Positions 19,168-28,600 of a DNA stretch of 64,000 nt are shown here, piece after piece (within the stretch, counting starts at the first letter, position 1; each line of letters starts with the position of its first letter). Below the pieces are notes generated by a model. The model was not told the origin of the DNA. It saw only the letters and a list, made by a program, of their open reading frames with translations, and did no database searches. Position numbers and translations under genes: made by a program. Origin of the DNA: a virus; IMG/VR virus record IMGVR_UViG_3300013094_000019, positions 85,681 through 149,680 of that record; one strand, given 5' to 3'.

Positions 19168-19772
19168 TACATCAGTTATTTCCTATACCTATCTATACTT
19201 GCATTAACACTGAATTTATTGAATACGGTAAATCTCTATTTGATTCTTGTCCCAAATATGATTACGAAGAAAACGGATTTAGAACTACATTAAAAGAGTA
19301 TTCCCCAGGCCACGCAAATATAGGGTGGAATTTTTTAAATTTTGATGGGACTGGACCTTTAATAAATTTTATAAAAAAAACAACCATTGAGTTCATGCAA
19401 GCTAACGGACTTGATGATTGTTACGAAGTTGACATTCCAAACATATGGTTAAATGAACAAGAATCTAGCGGGAACTTAACTCCACATTCCCATTATGGAT
19501 ATTCATACAGCGGAACTTATTATATAAATTGTCCCGGAGAATCTGGAAAAATTATTTTTCACAATCCTGCAGACTATGGTTTTAGACAAAAATTTAAAAA
19601 TATAAAAACATATAATACAAGTAATTCTTCAACATGGTGGATTCCTGTTAAGGAAGGAACTTTAATATTATTCCCTTCATATTTGATGCATAGTGTTCCG
19701 CCGCAAGAATTTACAGGGATACGGCAATCAATAGCATTTGATATTACAGTATATCCAAGGATAGGCATATGA
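19164..19772 (+). CDS. Putative 2OG-Fe(II) oxygenase (TIGR02466 / 2OG-FeII_Oxy_5 type)
   Basis: The 202-residue protein has the family pattern: LFPIPIY at the N-terminus, TPHSHYGYSYSGTYYI with H108/H110, FPSYLMHSV with the distal H176, and arginine at 187. It overlaps both neighbours by 4 bases (ATGA), so translation is coupled with the other oxygenases. It shares its family with the gene at 44739 in this window. The reaction partner is unknown. Confidence 0.7.
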   Translation: MIHQLFPIPIYTCINTEFIEYGKSLFDSCPKYDYEENGFRTTLKEYSPGHANIGWNFLNFDGTGPLINFIKKTTIEFMQANGLDDCYEVDIPNIWLNEQESSGNLTPHSHYGYSYSGTYYINCPGESGKIIFHNPADYGFRQKFKNIKTYNTSNSSTWWIPVKEGTLILFPSYLMHSVPPQEFTGIRQSIAFDITVYPRIGI

Positions 19773-20350
19773 GCAAAGACAGACTTTTAACAACATGGGC
19801 ACTTAAGCCAGAACATGTGCAAAATTGGGCTTATTGGAATAATGTGTTTAGTCCCGACGAATGCGCAAAAATTATTGAATTAGGGAATTCTAAAAACTTT
19901 AATTCTGGAATAGTTAGGGGAGAAGATCAAACCGTTAGAGATAGCGAAATATCTTGGCTGTTCCCACCAGATGCACAGTGGGTTTTTGAAAGGCTAACTG
20001 ATGTTGCTAACGGGCTTAACGATAATTTTTTTAAGTTTGATCTTTTTGGGTTTGCAGAAGGTTTACAATTTACAAAATATACAGCACCTGGGGGGAAATA
20101 TGATTTACATTTAGATAAATCAATTGACCAAAGTATTAGAAAGTTATCAATGACCTTGCAACTATCCTCTCCGGATGATTACGAAGGCGGTGAACTAATT
20201 TTACAAACTAGTTCCATACCAGAAATTCTCCCTAAAGAGCAAGGAAAATTAATAGCTTTTCCAAGCTACTTGCTACACGGAGTTCAACCAGTTACAAAGG
20301 GGATTCGCTATAGCTTAGTAGCATGGATTACCGGTCCAGCCTTTAAATAA
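19769..20350 (+). CDS. 2-oxoglutarate/Fe(II)-dependent oxygenase (PiuC/P4H type)
   Basis: The 193-residue protein has the H-x-D motif at 114/116 (YDLHLDK), YEGGEL near 138, distal H170 (SYLLHGV) and arginine at 180 (KGIRYSL), the complete iron and cosubstrate set. It ends the four-gene oxygenase run, and its last 8 bases overlap the convergent Nudix gene. The substrate is unknown. Grouping with adhesin genes makes modification of virion proteins or host surface components conceivable. Confidence 0.8.
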   Translation: MSKDRLLTTWALKPEHVQNWAYWNNVFSPDECAKIIELGNSKNFNSGIVRGEDQTVRDSEISWLFPPDAQWVFERLTDVANGLNDNFFKFDLFGFAEGLQFTKYTAPGGKYDLHLDKSIDQSIRKLSMTLQLSSPDDYEGGELILQTSSIPEILPKEQGKLIAFPSYLLHGVQPVTKGIRYSLVAWITGPAFK

Positions 20351-20792
20351 GTTCAACTAGATCGAATACTGTTTGAAGTTTGGTTTTAATAGTTTTGTTA
20401 GTAAAACTATTTCGCAGGCCTTGATGTATTGGCTTAGGAGCAAAATCTAATGTTGCCCATGCCCATGCCATATGTTCACTACTTAGTATAGGTACAAACT
20501 CGTCTGATATGACACACAAGTATGTGTGAAAATTAAAAACTTTATCATTACTGACAAATGTTTCCAAAGGTATTGTTTTAATTATTTTTGGAACACTACC
20601 AATTTCTTCTTTAATTTCACGCTGGAGACCCTGCCATGCTGTTTCTCCTTCAATATTAGTACCGCCTACTAATCCCCAAGTTCCCTGATGCTTCCCTCGA
20701 GCTTTTTGTAGTAGTAAAAACCGTCGTGTATTTTTGGCGTAGAACAAAGCTCCGCTACAAACAATACGATCAGTTATAGTTCTATTCTCCAA
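20343..20792 (-). CDS. Nudix hydrolase
   Basis: The 149-residue protein contains a complete Nudix box, G-x5-E-x7-RE-I-x-EE-x-G, at residues 44-65. The family cleaves nucleoside diphosphates linked to another moiety; T4 itself carries a Nudix enzyme, NudE. The substrate (ADP-ribose, dinucleotides, oxidised dNTPs or capped RNA) cannot be read from the sequence. The start overlaps the end of the gp15-like gene by 19 bases, so it is the last gene of the minus-strand gp14-gp15-nudix operon. Confidence 0.85.
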   Translation of the reverse strand: MENRTITDRIVCSGALFYAKNTRRFLLLQKARGKHQGTWGLVGGTNIEGETAWQGLQREIKEEIGSVPKIIKTIPLETFVSNDKVFNFHTYLCVISDEFVPILSSEHMAWAWATLDFAPKPIHQGLRNSFTNKTIKTKLQTVFDLVELI

Positions 20793-22270
20793 TTTCCTGC
20801 CCTATAGTCGCCTTCAAACGATTTGGCCCACTGTGTGCCATTCCAGACATACTGTACTCCAGTATATATATTCGTTTGATAAACTATGGTGGAATTTTCT
20901 TGGCCACTATTAAATACTACATTCCATTGAGTTCCATCCCATTCTATAACATCATTAGCATGAGCATTTAAGGAGCCCCAGGCTGCTACTCCTGCTTGTG
21001 TATGGCCTGCGTTGTCGATATAAGTTCGTCCATCAGCATGCCCTATATCTTCTATAATTAAAAATCTATCTCCAGCTTGTAGGTTAGTTATACCGTCGCC
21101 TGGGAAAGTTTTATAAGGATCTATGATTGCATCAAATGTTCCTGGACTATTAGTTCTATAATTGGTACCTTGATCATAATTAGGATCTGTACCGAATCGA
21201 CCTGAACTATCTATCAGCGTATTACTAGGAATAGTATTCATGTCATAGTTAATAGTCAATAGCGTGCCGTCTAAGGGATTAGTTGCTATAGTACCGACCA
21301 CCTGCGTTCCATTTGGTTGATAAAGATAAATCTTACTTACCCCGGCGATATATTGTCCCGGATACTGTTCAAATAATTCTACCCAATTATGCAATGGTCC
21401 ACTAGCTACGGGAATATCTAGTGTAGGTTCGTGAGGAACATCTGCATTAGTTTTATCTAAAAGCACAGCTTGGCCATTATAGACTTGTATGTTATAATCG
21501 GTAATGGTGGTTATTTTCCTGTCTAATAAATCCTTAAATGATGTTGTAGGACCTGCTAACGGCTGACCTAATCCCTCAATATAATTATTATTATCAGTTT
21601 CTTGATTAGCGTAGATGCTGGTAATAATACGAGTGATAACACCAAGATGTTTAACTTTAACAGGCGGGCTTAACCATATCGGTGCAATAAGAGTAATGGT
21701 GGCTATGTCAATAGGGGTATCTGTACCCACTGGAACTTGCTTGCTGGACCAATTTATTTGCGAAACATTTAAAACACTAAGACTAGTCCAGTCAATATAG
21801 TTGTCTGTAGTTTGTATCTCAAGTGCAGGATTAAACAGCACAAGCACTTGCTCGAGTATTTGTAATTTTTGATCTGTGCTGGATGCCCATATATCAACCT
21901 TCATGGTTAATTTAAACGGGGTAGGCATTACCCGTTCAATGGTATAGTTACGACCTTGCCCTTGTGTATAGGCATTACTCGTTAGATCAATGTCTCTTTC
22001 TCTTAGATGTAACTTATTGATATAAGTAGCATCGGCTAGCCTAGTATTATCAAGTTCTAAACCGGAAATGTACACAGCCATTTTAGGCACACTTTGCAAA
22101 GCAGATGCACTGTTTTGATTAATAATTGCACCGACTTGTCGGTCTTGATCTCCGTAGATCACTGGGACTTGTACAAGTGTACCGTCACTGTATTTGACTA
22201 CAAAGTTACTTAGAACTCTAATTGTTTGTGTAAGATATCTGCGTATCTGACCGTCATAAAACCATTGCAT
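20774..22270 (-). CDS. 15: Tail sheath stabiliser / tail completion protein (gp15-like) with C-terminal extension
   Basis: The first ~250 of 498 residues match T4 gp15: FYDGQIRRYLTQTIRVLSNF at the start, VPVIYGD near 36, and a KLTMKVDIWASSTDQKLQIL segment resembling gp15's IYELSIFTRYEDDMFQIVEQ. In T4, gp15 caps the tail and joins it to the neck. T4 gp15 has 272 residues, so about 230 residues are extra. The extension holds small beta units (DVIEWDGTQWNVVF, YVWNGTQWAKSFEG) that also occur in marine-phage neck proteins. The start codon overlaps the gp14-like stop. Confidence 0.75.
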   Translation of the reverse strand: MQWFYDGQIRRYLTQTIRVLSNFVVKYSDGTLVQVPVIYGDQDRQVGAIINQNSASALQSVPKMAVYISGLELDNTRLADATYINKLHLRERDIDLTSNAYTQGQGRNYTIERVMPTPFKLTMKVDIWASSTDQKLQILEQVLVLFNPALEIQTTDNYIDWTSLSVLNVSQINWSSKQVPVGTDTPIDIATITLIAPIWLSPPVKVKHLGVITRIITSIYANQETDNNNYIEGLGQPLAGPTTSFKDLLDRKITTITDYNIQVYNGQAVLLDKTNADVPHEPTLDIPVASGPLHNWVELFEQYPGQYIAGVSKIYLYQPNGTQVVGTIATNPLDGTLLTINYDMNTIPSNTLIDSSGRFGTDPNYDQGTNYRTNSPGTFDAIIDPYKTFPGDGITNLQAGDRFLIIEDIGHADGRTYIDNAGHTQAGVAAWGSLNAHANDVIEWDGTQWNVVFNSGQENSTIVYQTNIYTGVQYVWNGTQWAKSFEGDYRAGNWRIEL

Positions 22271-23715
22271 TATAGATCCGCCCTAGGTCTAAGAGCCTGG
22301 CTAAGACTTTGTCTTACGGCTTCTCTGTTTGTATATAGCCCTAAGGTCCATTGTCCATTGTAAGGTATGAGTGTTTGTTGACCGTTGACTACTGGTAAAT
22401 TAATTTGAAGGTAACTTCCGCCATTGTAGGTATAAGTCGTGATAACATATTGTCCTGGATAATCAGCAGTGGCAAAGTTCATCTGATAAGTACCTAGTTT
22501 TAAACCTACATATGGTACACTACCATAACTGGCTTCATACGGTGTGAGTGTATTAATTTGATGTTGATCAACTGTAAGCTCGACAAGCGTTTGTAATACA
22601 CTACTGTTATAGATATAGTCAGTATTATTAATGAAGCTGGTCTTCTGTGTTTGACGAGAATCATTATTGGTCATATTCATTCGCACAGCATCCTCTGATA
22701 CGACCCATGCAGTGCCATTGAACTGAAATAGTCTATTAGGTGCAAAATCCACCCTTAGGAAAAAATCATGTTTAATAGGATGCTCTGGAAATTGTATACC
22801 AAATCCAAAGGCATAACCATTAGCCGGGTATCCATCACCTACTAAGTAGCCTGTATATCCTGTTCTAACTGGAACTCCGGAGTCTGAATTGGTTTCAAGA
22901 TTCACTGATTCGATACTGGTATCTAATTCTTCAGTATCAGCAGTGTTGATCACAGGCTTACCTGTTGTAGGATCTACTGCCAGTGTATAAAATTGACGAG
23001 TCTGATATCCACTCTGTGCCGCATCTGTTTCAGCTTGTGCTATAACAGCATTATTAATTGTTAGGTCAGCCGATTGTGTGCTTAGGACATCACGAAGTGT
23101 AACACCTGGTACAGGATCACCATTAGCATCTGTCATTGGCAAATTAAGTATCTGTGCAAATTGTTGGCTATCGGTCATCTTTTTGCACTTGAGTCTATAT
23201 AAATGAGGTTGCCATGTGACTGAATAACCTTCGCTAGCATTATTGACATCTGTAACTACATAGTATCTCGGCATGCCATACATTAAATTGTTTAAGGCAA
23301 AATCATCACGCAAATGTGGAAGCTCAAAGACATCACCGCTGATGGGTTTGCGACCAATAATAGCTACGATATCATTAATATGCACTGTGATAGCAATTTG
23401 ATCTGAATCTAGTAGTAGACCAAATTGGCTTAAATTCCAATCAAGAGACTGAACAGTATAGTGCCCACGGAGTCTGTATATGCTAGTATCGTAAACACGA
23501 TCGCGATTTTCTAACAGCAACAAGTCTTGTATATTACTGGGACTTTGAGTACTATAAGTAGGCTGATCAGCTGAAGCAGTTGTGGGATTTTGCGTACCTA
23601 GCAACTTATGATAATACATGTCGGTCCCACCCAAAGTAAACGACTCTGAGATAGTTCGATCCATATATTTGTAATCGACACCGTAGTTAGGTTTGTAAAG
23701 GCTTATTCTTGGCAT
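22270..23715 (-). CDS. 14: Neck protein gp14-like
   Basis: The 481-residue protein carries the gp14 pattern in its first ~190 residues: GTDMYYHKLLG near 30, a Tyr/Arg-rich segment, SLDWNLSQFGLLLDSDQIAI (equivalent to T4's SNFGMQVQDEVTLSI) and PISGDVFELPHL (equivalent to EGDLIYFPM). T4 gp14 has 256 residues, so this version has an extended C-terminus with Trp/Tyr-rich beta units. It joins head and tail together with gp13. It is transcribed divergently from gp13, from a 44-bp gap that holds late-type octamers facing both ways. Confidence 0.78.
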   Translation of the reverse strand: MPRISLYKPNYGVDYKYMDRTISESFTLGGTDMYYHKLLGTQNPTTASADQPTYSTQSPSNIQDLLLLENRDRVYDTSIYRLRGHYTVQSLDWNLSQFGLLLDSDQIAITVHINDIVAIIGRKPISGDVFELPHLRDDFALNNLMYGMPRYYVVTDVNNASEGYSVTWQPHLYRLKCKKMTDSQQFAQILNLPMTDANGDPVPGVTLRDVLSTQSADLTINNAVIAQAETDAAQSGYQTRQFYTLAVDPTTGKPVINTADTEELDTSIESVNLETNSDSGVPVRTGYTGYLVGDGYPANGYAFGFGIQFPEHPIKHDFFLRVDFAPNRLFQFNGTAWVVSEDAVRMNMTNNDSRQTQKTSFINNTDYIYNSSVLQTLVELTVDQHQINTLTPYEASYGSVPYVGLKLGTYQMNFATADYPGQYVITTYTYNGGSYLQINLPVVNGQQTLIPYNGQWTLGLYTNREAVRQSLSQALRPRADL

Positions 23716-23722
23716 AGTAGTA

Positions 23723-23730
23723 TATTTATC
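23723..23730 (-). promoter_or_regulatory. Late-type promoter GATAAATA for gp14-gp15-nudix
   Basis: On the minus strand GATAAATA reads 23730 to 23723, and the gp14 ATG starts at 23715. The predicted start site is within 2 nt of the ATG and no Shine-Dalgarno is visible, so the mRNA is probably leaderless. Confidence 0.6.
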
Positions 23731-23734
23731 GATA

Positions 23735-23742
23735 GCTAAATA
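23735..23742 (+). promoter_or_regulatory. Late-type promoter GCTAAATA for gp13
   Basis: GCTAAATA lies 18 nt before the gp13 ATG, with AAGGAGAG as ribosome-binding site between. It is back to back with the octamer for gp14. Confidence 0.5.
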
Positions 23743-23759
23743 TACAAGGAGAGCTAAGA

Positions 23760-24530
23760 ATGTCTGATGAAAACCCAGCTACTAAAGAAAGAAACGCAGT
23801 ATTTGACTATACTAAAACCATGCTTGGCGACGGTATGGTCGAAGTCGAGCTAGATCCCGTACACTACGAAACTGCTCTAGATCGAGCACTTAATCGCTAT
23901 CGTCAGCGTAGTTCTAATGCTGTTGAAGAAAGTTTCATGTTTTTAGAACTTATACAAGATGTAAACGAATATCGTTTACCCGACGAAGTCATTGAAGTCC
24001 GTGAAGTTTTCCGTAGAAGCATCGGTTCTAGGACCGGCCTAGGTGCAGGTGGAACGCTGTTTGAACCATTTAACTTAGCATACACTAATACCTATTTGTT
24101 GAGCGGCACTATGATGGGCGGGCTGGCCACATACGATATGTTTGCAGGTTATCAGAAGCTTGTAGGTCGTATGTTTGGTAGTTATATTGAATATAAATGG
24201 AAGCAACAAACTCATATCTTAACTATCCTACAAAGGCCGTTTGCCAGCGGTGAACAAGTGTTAATCCGCACCTATAACTATCGCCCCGACTGGGTTTTAC
24301 TACAAGACATCTATGCCAAACAATGGCTCCGAGACTTTACACTGGCCACATGTAAACAAATGCTAGGCGAGGCTCGTTCTAAGTTTGGATCTATTGCAGG
24401 CCCACAGAGCCCAATCCAATTAAATGGTACAGCACTGAAACAAGAAGCACAGACTGAGCTAGACAAATTAGAAAAAGAAATTATTAATTTGGAAAGCGGC
24501 GGCATACCATATACCTGGGTACAAGGCTAA
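23760..24530 (+). CDS. 13: Neck protein gp13-like
   Basis: The 256-residue protein matches T4 gp13 well: VEVELDPVHYETALDRALNR, then YRQRSSNAVEESFMFLELIQ, YRLPDEVIEVREVFRRSIG, and a helical C-terminus (LDKLEKEIINLESGG). T4 gp13 has 309 residues. Together with gp14 it forms the collar that seals the filled head and receives the tail. It has its own late-type octamer and ribosome-binding site; the next transcription unit starts from a sigma70 promoter that overlaps its 3' end. Confidence 0.88.
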   Translation: MSDENPATKERNAVFDYTKTMLGDGMVEVELDPVHYETALDRALNRYRQRSSNAVEESFMFLELIQDVNEYRLPDEVIEVREVFRRSIGSRTGLGAGGTLFEPFNLAYTNTYLLSGTMMGGLATYDMFAGYQKLVGRMFGSYIEYKWKQQTHILTILQRPFASGEQVLIRTYNYRPDWVLLQDIYAKQWLRDFTLATCKQMLGEARSKFGSIAGPQSPIQLNGTALKQEAQTELDKLEKEIINLESGGIPYTWVQG

Positions 24531-24537
24531 AAAATTC

Positions 24538-24566
24538 TTGACCTCGTAATAAAAGTGTTATATACT
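24538..24566 (+). promoter_or_regulatory. Sigma70-type promoter for dNMP kinase
   Basis: TTGACC (24538-24543), a 17-nt spacer, and TATACT (24561-24566): ten of twelve consensus bases at ideal spacing. A GGGGG ribosome-binding site and the ATG at 24589 follow. This places the kinase in the early or middle class although late genes flank it. Confidence 0.85.
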
Positions 24567-24588
24567 AGCACTACTTTACGGGGGTTCT

Positions 24589-25278
24589 ATGATTATAGGT
24601 GTATGCGGTTTTATTAGTAGCGGCAAAGATACCATTGCTGACTATCTCACAAATTTCCATGGTTACAGACGAGAAAGTTTTGCCAATAGCCTTAAAGATG
24701 CTGTGTCAGCAGTATTTGGTTGGGATAGAACCATGTTGGAAGGCCGCACAAAACAAGCCCGTGAATGGCGAGAACAAGTAGATACATGGTGGGCACAGCG
24801 TTTAGATATGCCCAATCTTACCCCTCGCTGGGTACTACAACATTGGGGCACAGAAGTATGTCGTAACGGATTCCACGATGATATGTGGATTGCTTCGTTG
24901 GAGAACAAACTACGCAACTCAAAAGATGACATTGTGATCAGCGATTGCCGTTTCCCCAATGAAATTAAAAGTATCAAAGAAGCGGGCGGTATCGTAATCC
25001 GTGTAAAACGAGGACCTGAGCCAGAATGGTATCGAGATGCTGCCGACATGAACGCTGGCGATCGCTGTATGAACTATGCCCTTGCTAAAAGTCGTATGTC
25101 AAAATTAAATATCCACGCTAGTGAAACTGCTTGGGTTGGCACTAAATTTGACTATGTTTTAGAAAATAACGGAACTATAGACGAGTTATACAAGCAAGTT
25201 CTGACAATTATAGATCAGGGACAAGGTCCCCTTGACGCCACCGAACTCCCTCTTTATGAAGGACTCGAGCACAGTTAG
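24589..25278 (+). CDS. 1: Deoxynucleoside monophosphate kinase (gp1-like)
   Basis: The 229-residue protein has a P-loop GFISSGKDT at residues 7-15, the LQHWGTEVCR segment (compare T4 gp1 MQALGTDLIV), ISDCRFPNEI, and GGIVIRVKRG, which follow the order of T4 gp1 and other phage dNMP kinases. The enzyme phosphorylates dNMPs to dNDPs for phage DNA synthesis. It is expressed from its own sigma70 promoter. The last 71 bases overlap the antisense zinc/HNH-type gene. Confidence 0.85.
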   Translation: MIIGVCGFISSGKDTIADYLTNFHGYRRESFANSLKDAVSAVFGWDRTMLEGRTKQAREWREQVDTWWAQRLDMPNLTPRWVLQHWGTEVCRNGFHDDMWIASLENKLRNSKDDIVISDCRFPNEIKSIKEAGGIVIRVKRGPEPEWYRDAADMNAGDRCMNYALAKSRMSKLNIHASETAWVGTKFDYVLENNGTIDELYKQVLTIIDQGQGPLDATELPLYEGLEHS

Positions 25279-25543
25279 CACATACAGTTTTTAAATTTGG
25301 CAATTTGCAATTATTCAGATCTCCATCAACATGGAAAACATTAAATACTTCCTTGTGAGGAGATTTGAAACCGCATTTATCACAGGTTGCTTTAATTTGA
25401 TACCCGGCTCTTTGCCAGCGCGGTATTCCAGCATATACTCCGCCTTGGAGGCATGCCTCACAGAGCCTTCTATAATAGGCCTTTCCGTTTTTATAATAAT
25501 TTATAGCGGCAGGTCTTTGGCCGCAAATACACAATGGACGCAT
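25208..25543 (-). CDS. HNH-like zinc-binding protein
   Basis: The 111-residue protein has CICG (5-8), CEAC, CDKCGF and CANCARVLH, i.e. several zinc-ribbon CxxC pairs, with FHVDGDLNNCKLPNLKTVC between. The H-x-DGD-x-NN...NL...C-x-x-C arrangement is that of HNH-fold nucleases. The most catalytic histidine position is uncertain, so it may be a structural Zn protein. Similar proteins occur in cyanophages. It is convergent with and overlaps the dNMP kinase gene. An AGTAAATA octamer sits only 5 nt before its ATG. Confidence 0.65.
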   Translation of the reverse strand: MRPLCICGQRPAAINYYKNGKAYYRRLCEACLQGGVYAGIPRWQRAGYQIKATCDKCGFKSPHKEVFNVFHVDGDLNNCKLPNLKTVCANCARVLHKEGVRWRQGDLVPDL

Positions 25544-25547
25544 TGAT

Positions 25548-25555
25548 TATTTACT
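25548..25555 (-). promoter_or_regulatory. Possible late-type promoter AGTAAATA (leaderless)
   Basis: On the minus strand AGTAAATA ends 5 nt before the ATG of the zinc/HNH gene, the same tight geometry as at 29708 and 33707. No Shine-Dalgarno is visible. Confidence 0.35.
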
Positions 25556-25615
25556 AAACCGCACCTTTTCTTGCCCTTTTTGTGGCCTCTAATCGGGCGA
25601 TAATATCCAGAATAC

Positions 25616-25623
25616 TATAAATA
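25616..25623 (+). promoter_or_regulatory. Late promoter TATAAATA (exact T4 consensus) for the tail sheath
   Basis: TATAAATA, identical to the T4 late consensus, lies 31 nt before the sheath ATG with GGAG between. It is the strongest single match in the window and anchors the reading of the variant octamers. Confidence 0.75.
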
Positions 25624-25654
25624 CAAATAGAATAGTAATCATGGAGACTATGTA

Positions 25655-28600
25655 ATGGCCACATTAAATTCACCAGGTGTAAGCGTAACAGTTATAGATG
25701 AAAGTTTTTATGTACCAGGAGCACCTGGAACAGTACCTCTAGTTGTTGTTGCTTCAGCACAAGATAAAACCAATGCTGCGGGCACGATCGCACCGGGCAC
25801 ACTGAAATCAAACGCAGGCAAAGTTTACCTACTAACTAGCCAAAAAGATTTATCAGATACATTTGGAACACCCATGTTCCAAGTTGACGCAGAAAATAAT
25901 CCTATTCATGCTAGCGAAATTAATGAATACGGACTGCAAGCAGCATACAGTTTGTTAGGTGTAAGCAATCGTGCGTATGTTGTTCGTGCAGACATTGATT
26001 TAGATGCATTGGCACCAAGTGGCACATCTCCAGCAGGCCCTCCTGCAGATGGTACATTATGGCTTAATACTGCCAACACACAATGGGGTGTATTCCAATG
26101 GCAGGCTGGATCAGCACTGTCAGGTGGACAATCATTTTACAATCAACAAACTGCTAACAATTTAAAAGTTATTACAAATTCAGCATACACTGTGTTGGTG
26201 TCGAACAAGTATGCACCAGTAACAAGTTATGGTGCCATCGGTGATTATGCAATAGTATCTGTAACAAGTGCTAATACATTATGGTATAAAAAACCAGCGA
26301 CAAATACTGCAGCTGGAACTTGGGTTGAAGTAGGAACTCCTGCTTGGGCTGCTAGTTGGCCAACAGTTACTAGCACTATCGCATCAGGTAGTGTTACATT
26401 TTTAAATACTGATGTTATTACAGTTAATTCGACAGCAGTAACTACAGGGCTGTCTTTAACTACTTTAGCTACAGCAATTAATGGTAATTCAACATTAACC
26501 ACGGCTGGTATTTCAGCAGCTGTTGTAGGTGGCTTCTTACAAATTTATTCAACTGGCGTTAGCGTTGCATTAGCTAATAGTAATGGAACTCCATTATCTA
26601 CTATGGGTGTTACAGCAGGTACATATATAGCTCCAGAATTGACGATCAGTCCACATACTAGTGTACCTGTTTACGATGCAGCGACCCTTTCATCAACTGT
26701 AGGTGGGGCTCCAACAGGTAGTATTTGGGTTAAGACAACTAGCCCCAATGCCGGTGCTAATTATTTTGTCAATAAATATTCAGCTTCTACTAGCCAATGG
26801 ACCACGCTAGTAACAAATTTATATGCTAATAATCAAAGTGCTTTAGCAGCTTTAGATCCAACAGGTGGCGGTATCAATCTTGCTGCAGGTGCTATCTATG
26901 TGAAATATAATACATTTGATGCCAGCCCTGCTATAGCAGATTTTACAATTTTTGAAAGATTGACGGCTGGTCCAACTATCACAACTAGTTCTATAATTGG
27001 ATCTAGCACACTAACTTCTGGCACTAATACATTTACTATCAGCGAATCAGCTGCTGGTAATAGCAATCTTGTTAACTCAACAACTGTATCGTTTACTGCC
27101 GCAGGAACAAGTGCCGACGCTAACACATTAGCTGCAGCTATAAGTGCCCAACTACCAGTTGGCACAAATATAAGTGTGCAAGTTAATTCTAACAATAGCA
27201 TTACACTAACACACATGCAAGGTGGTGAAATTTATTTCATCGACGGTACAAATACACCAATTACTAAGTTATTTGTTCCAGGCACAGCAACAAACTTTTA
27301 TAATGCCTATAGCGGTACAACAGGACGCTTTGTTGCAACACTATGGCAATACCAAGTTGCCGGAAGTGGTTTAGCTACTCCTAGTGAAACTGCACCAACA
27401 ACAGTTCCAGCAACAAATACTTTATGGTATGATAGTTCTACTACCGATGTTGATATTATGATCAACGACGGAACTAAGTGGGTTGGATATTTGACCTCAA
27501 CTAGTCCATATTACAATAGCAATGCATCACAAAGAACAGATGCTAATGGACCTATTATCAGTGCTACTCAACCAACTACACAGAGCAATGGTTCTCAATT
27601 ACAAAATGGTGATTTGTGGATTGACAGCAGCGACTTAGAACATTTCCCTAAGCTATACAAGTGGAATTATCTAAGTAAAGTTTGGGTAGCTGTTAATAAT
27701 GCAGATCACACATCACCAAATGGTATAATTTTTGCAGATGCTCGCTGGACTGTAACTGGTGCAAATGCAACTGGCACTCCAGATACTATACAAGCCTTGT
27801 TGATAAGTAACTTTGTTGATTTTGATTGCCCAAGTCCAACACTATATCCAAAAGGTATGTTGTTATGGAATACACGCCGTTCTAGTTTTAATGTTAAAAA
27901 ATATGTAAGAAATTATATTAATCCAAATAGCCGTAATCCTAATTACAACAATCAAGAATTAATGACTAATTATTTCAGCGATCGTTGGGTTACAGCATCA
28001 GCTAATCAAGCAGATGGTTCTGGTTCGTTTGGTCGTCATTCACAACGACAAATTGTTGTTACTGCCATGAAAGCTCTAATAGAAAGCAGTCAAGCAATGA
28101 GAGACGAAGAATCATTGACCATTAATCTACTTGCCGCACCTGGATACACTGAACTTATCCCAGATCTAGTTAGTTTATCAACTGATCGCGGACAGGATTG
28201 TTTTGTAGTAGCAGATGCTCCTGCAAGACTAACACCAGATGCAACATCATTATATGCATGGGGTAGTAATGCGGCTAATGCAGCATCAGACGGCGAAAAA
28301 GGATTGCTAACAACAAGTTCTAATTTAGGTGTGTACTATCCATGGGGTTATGCTACAGATAACCTAGGCAATAACATCGTTGTTCCACCAAGTCACATGA
28401 TGCTACGCACAATAGCACTGAGCGATCAAGTTAGCTATCCATGGTATGCACCAGCAGGAACACGTCGTGGCATTATCACTAATGCAACATCGGCAGGATA
28501 TGTTGATGCTACTGGAGAATTCCAAGCAGTATCTCTAAATACTGGACAACGCGATACACTAGCATCAGTTCATGTAAATCCAATTACATACCTTGCAGGT

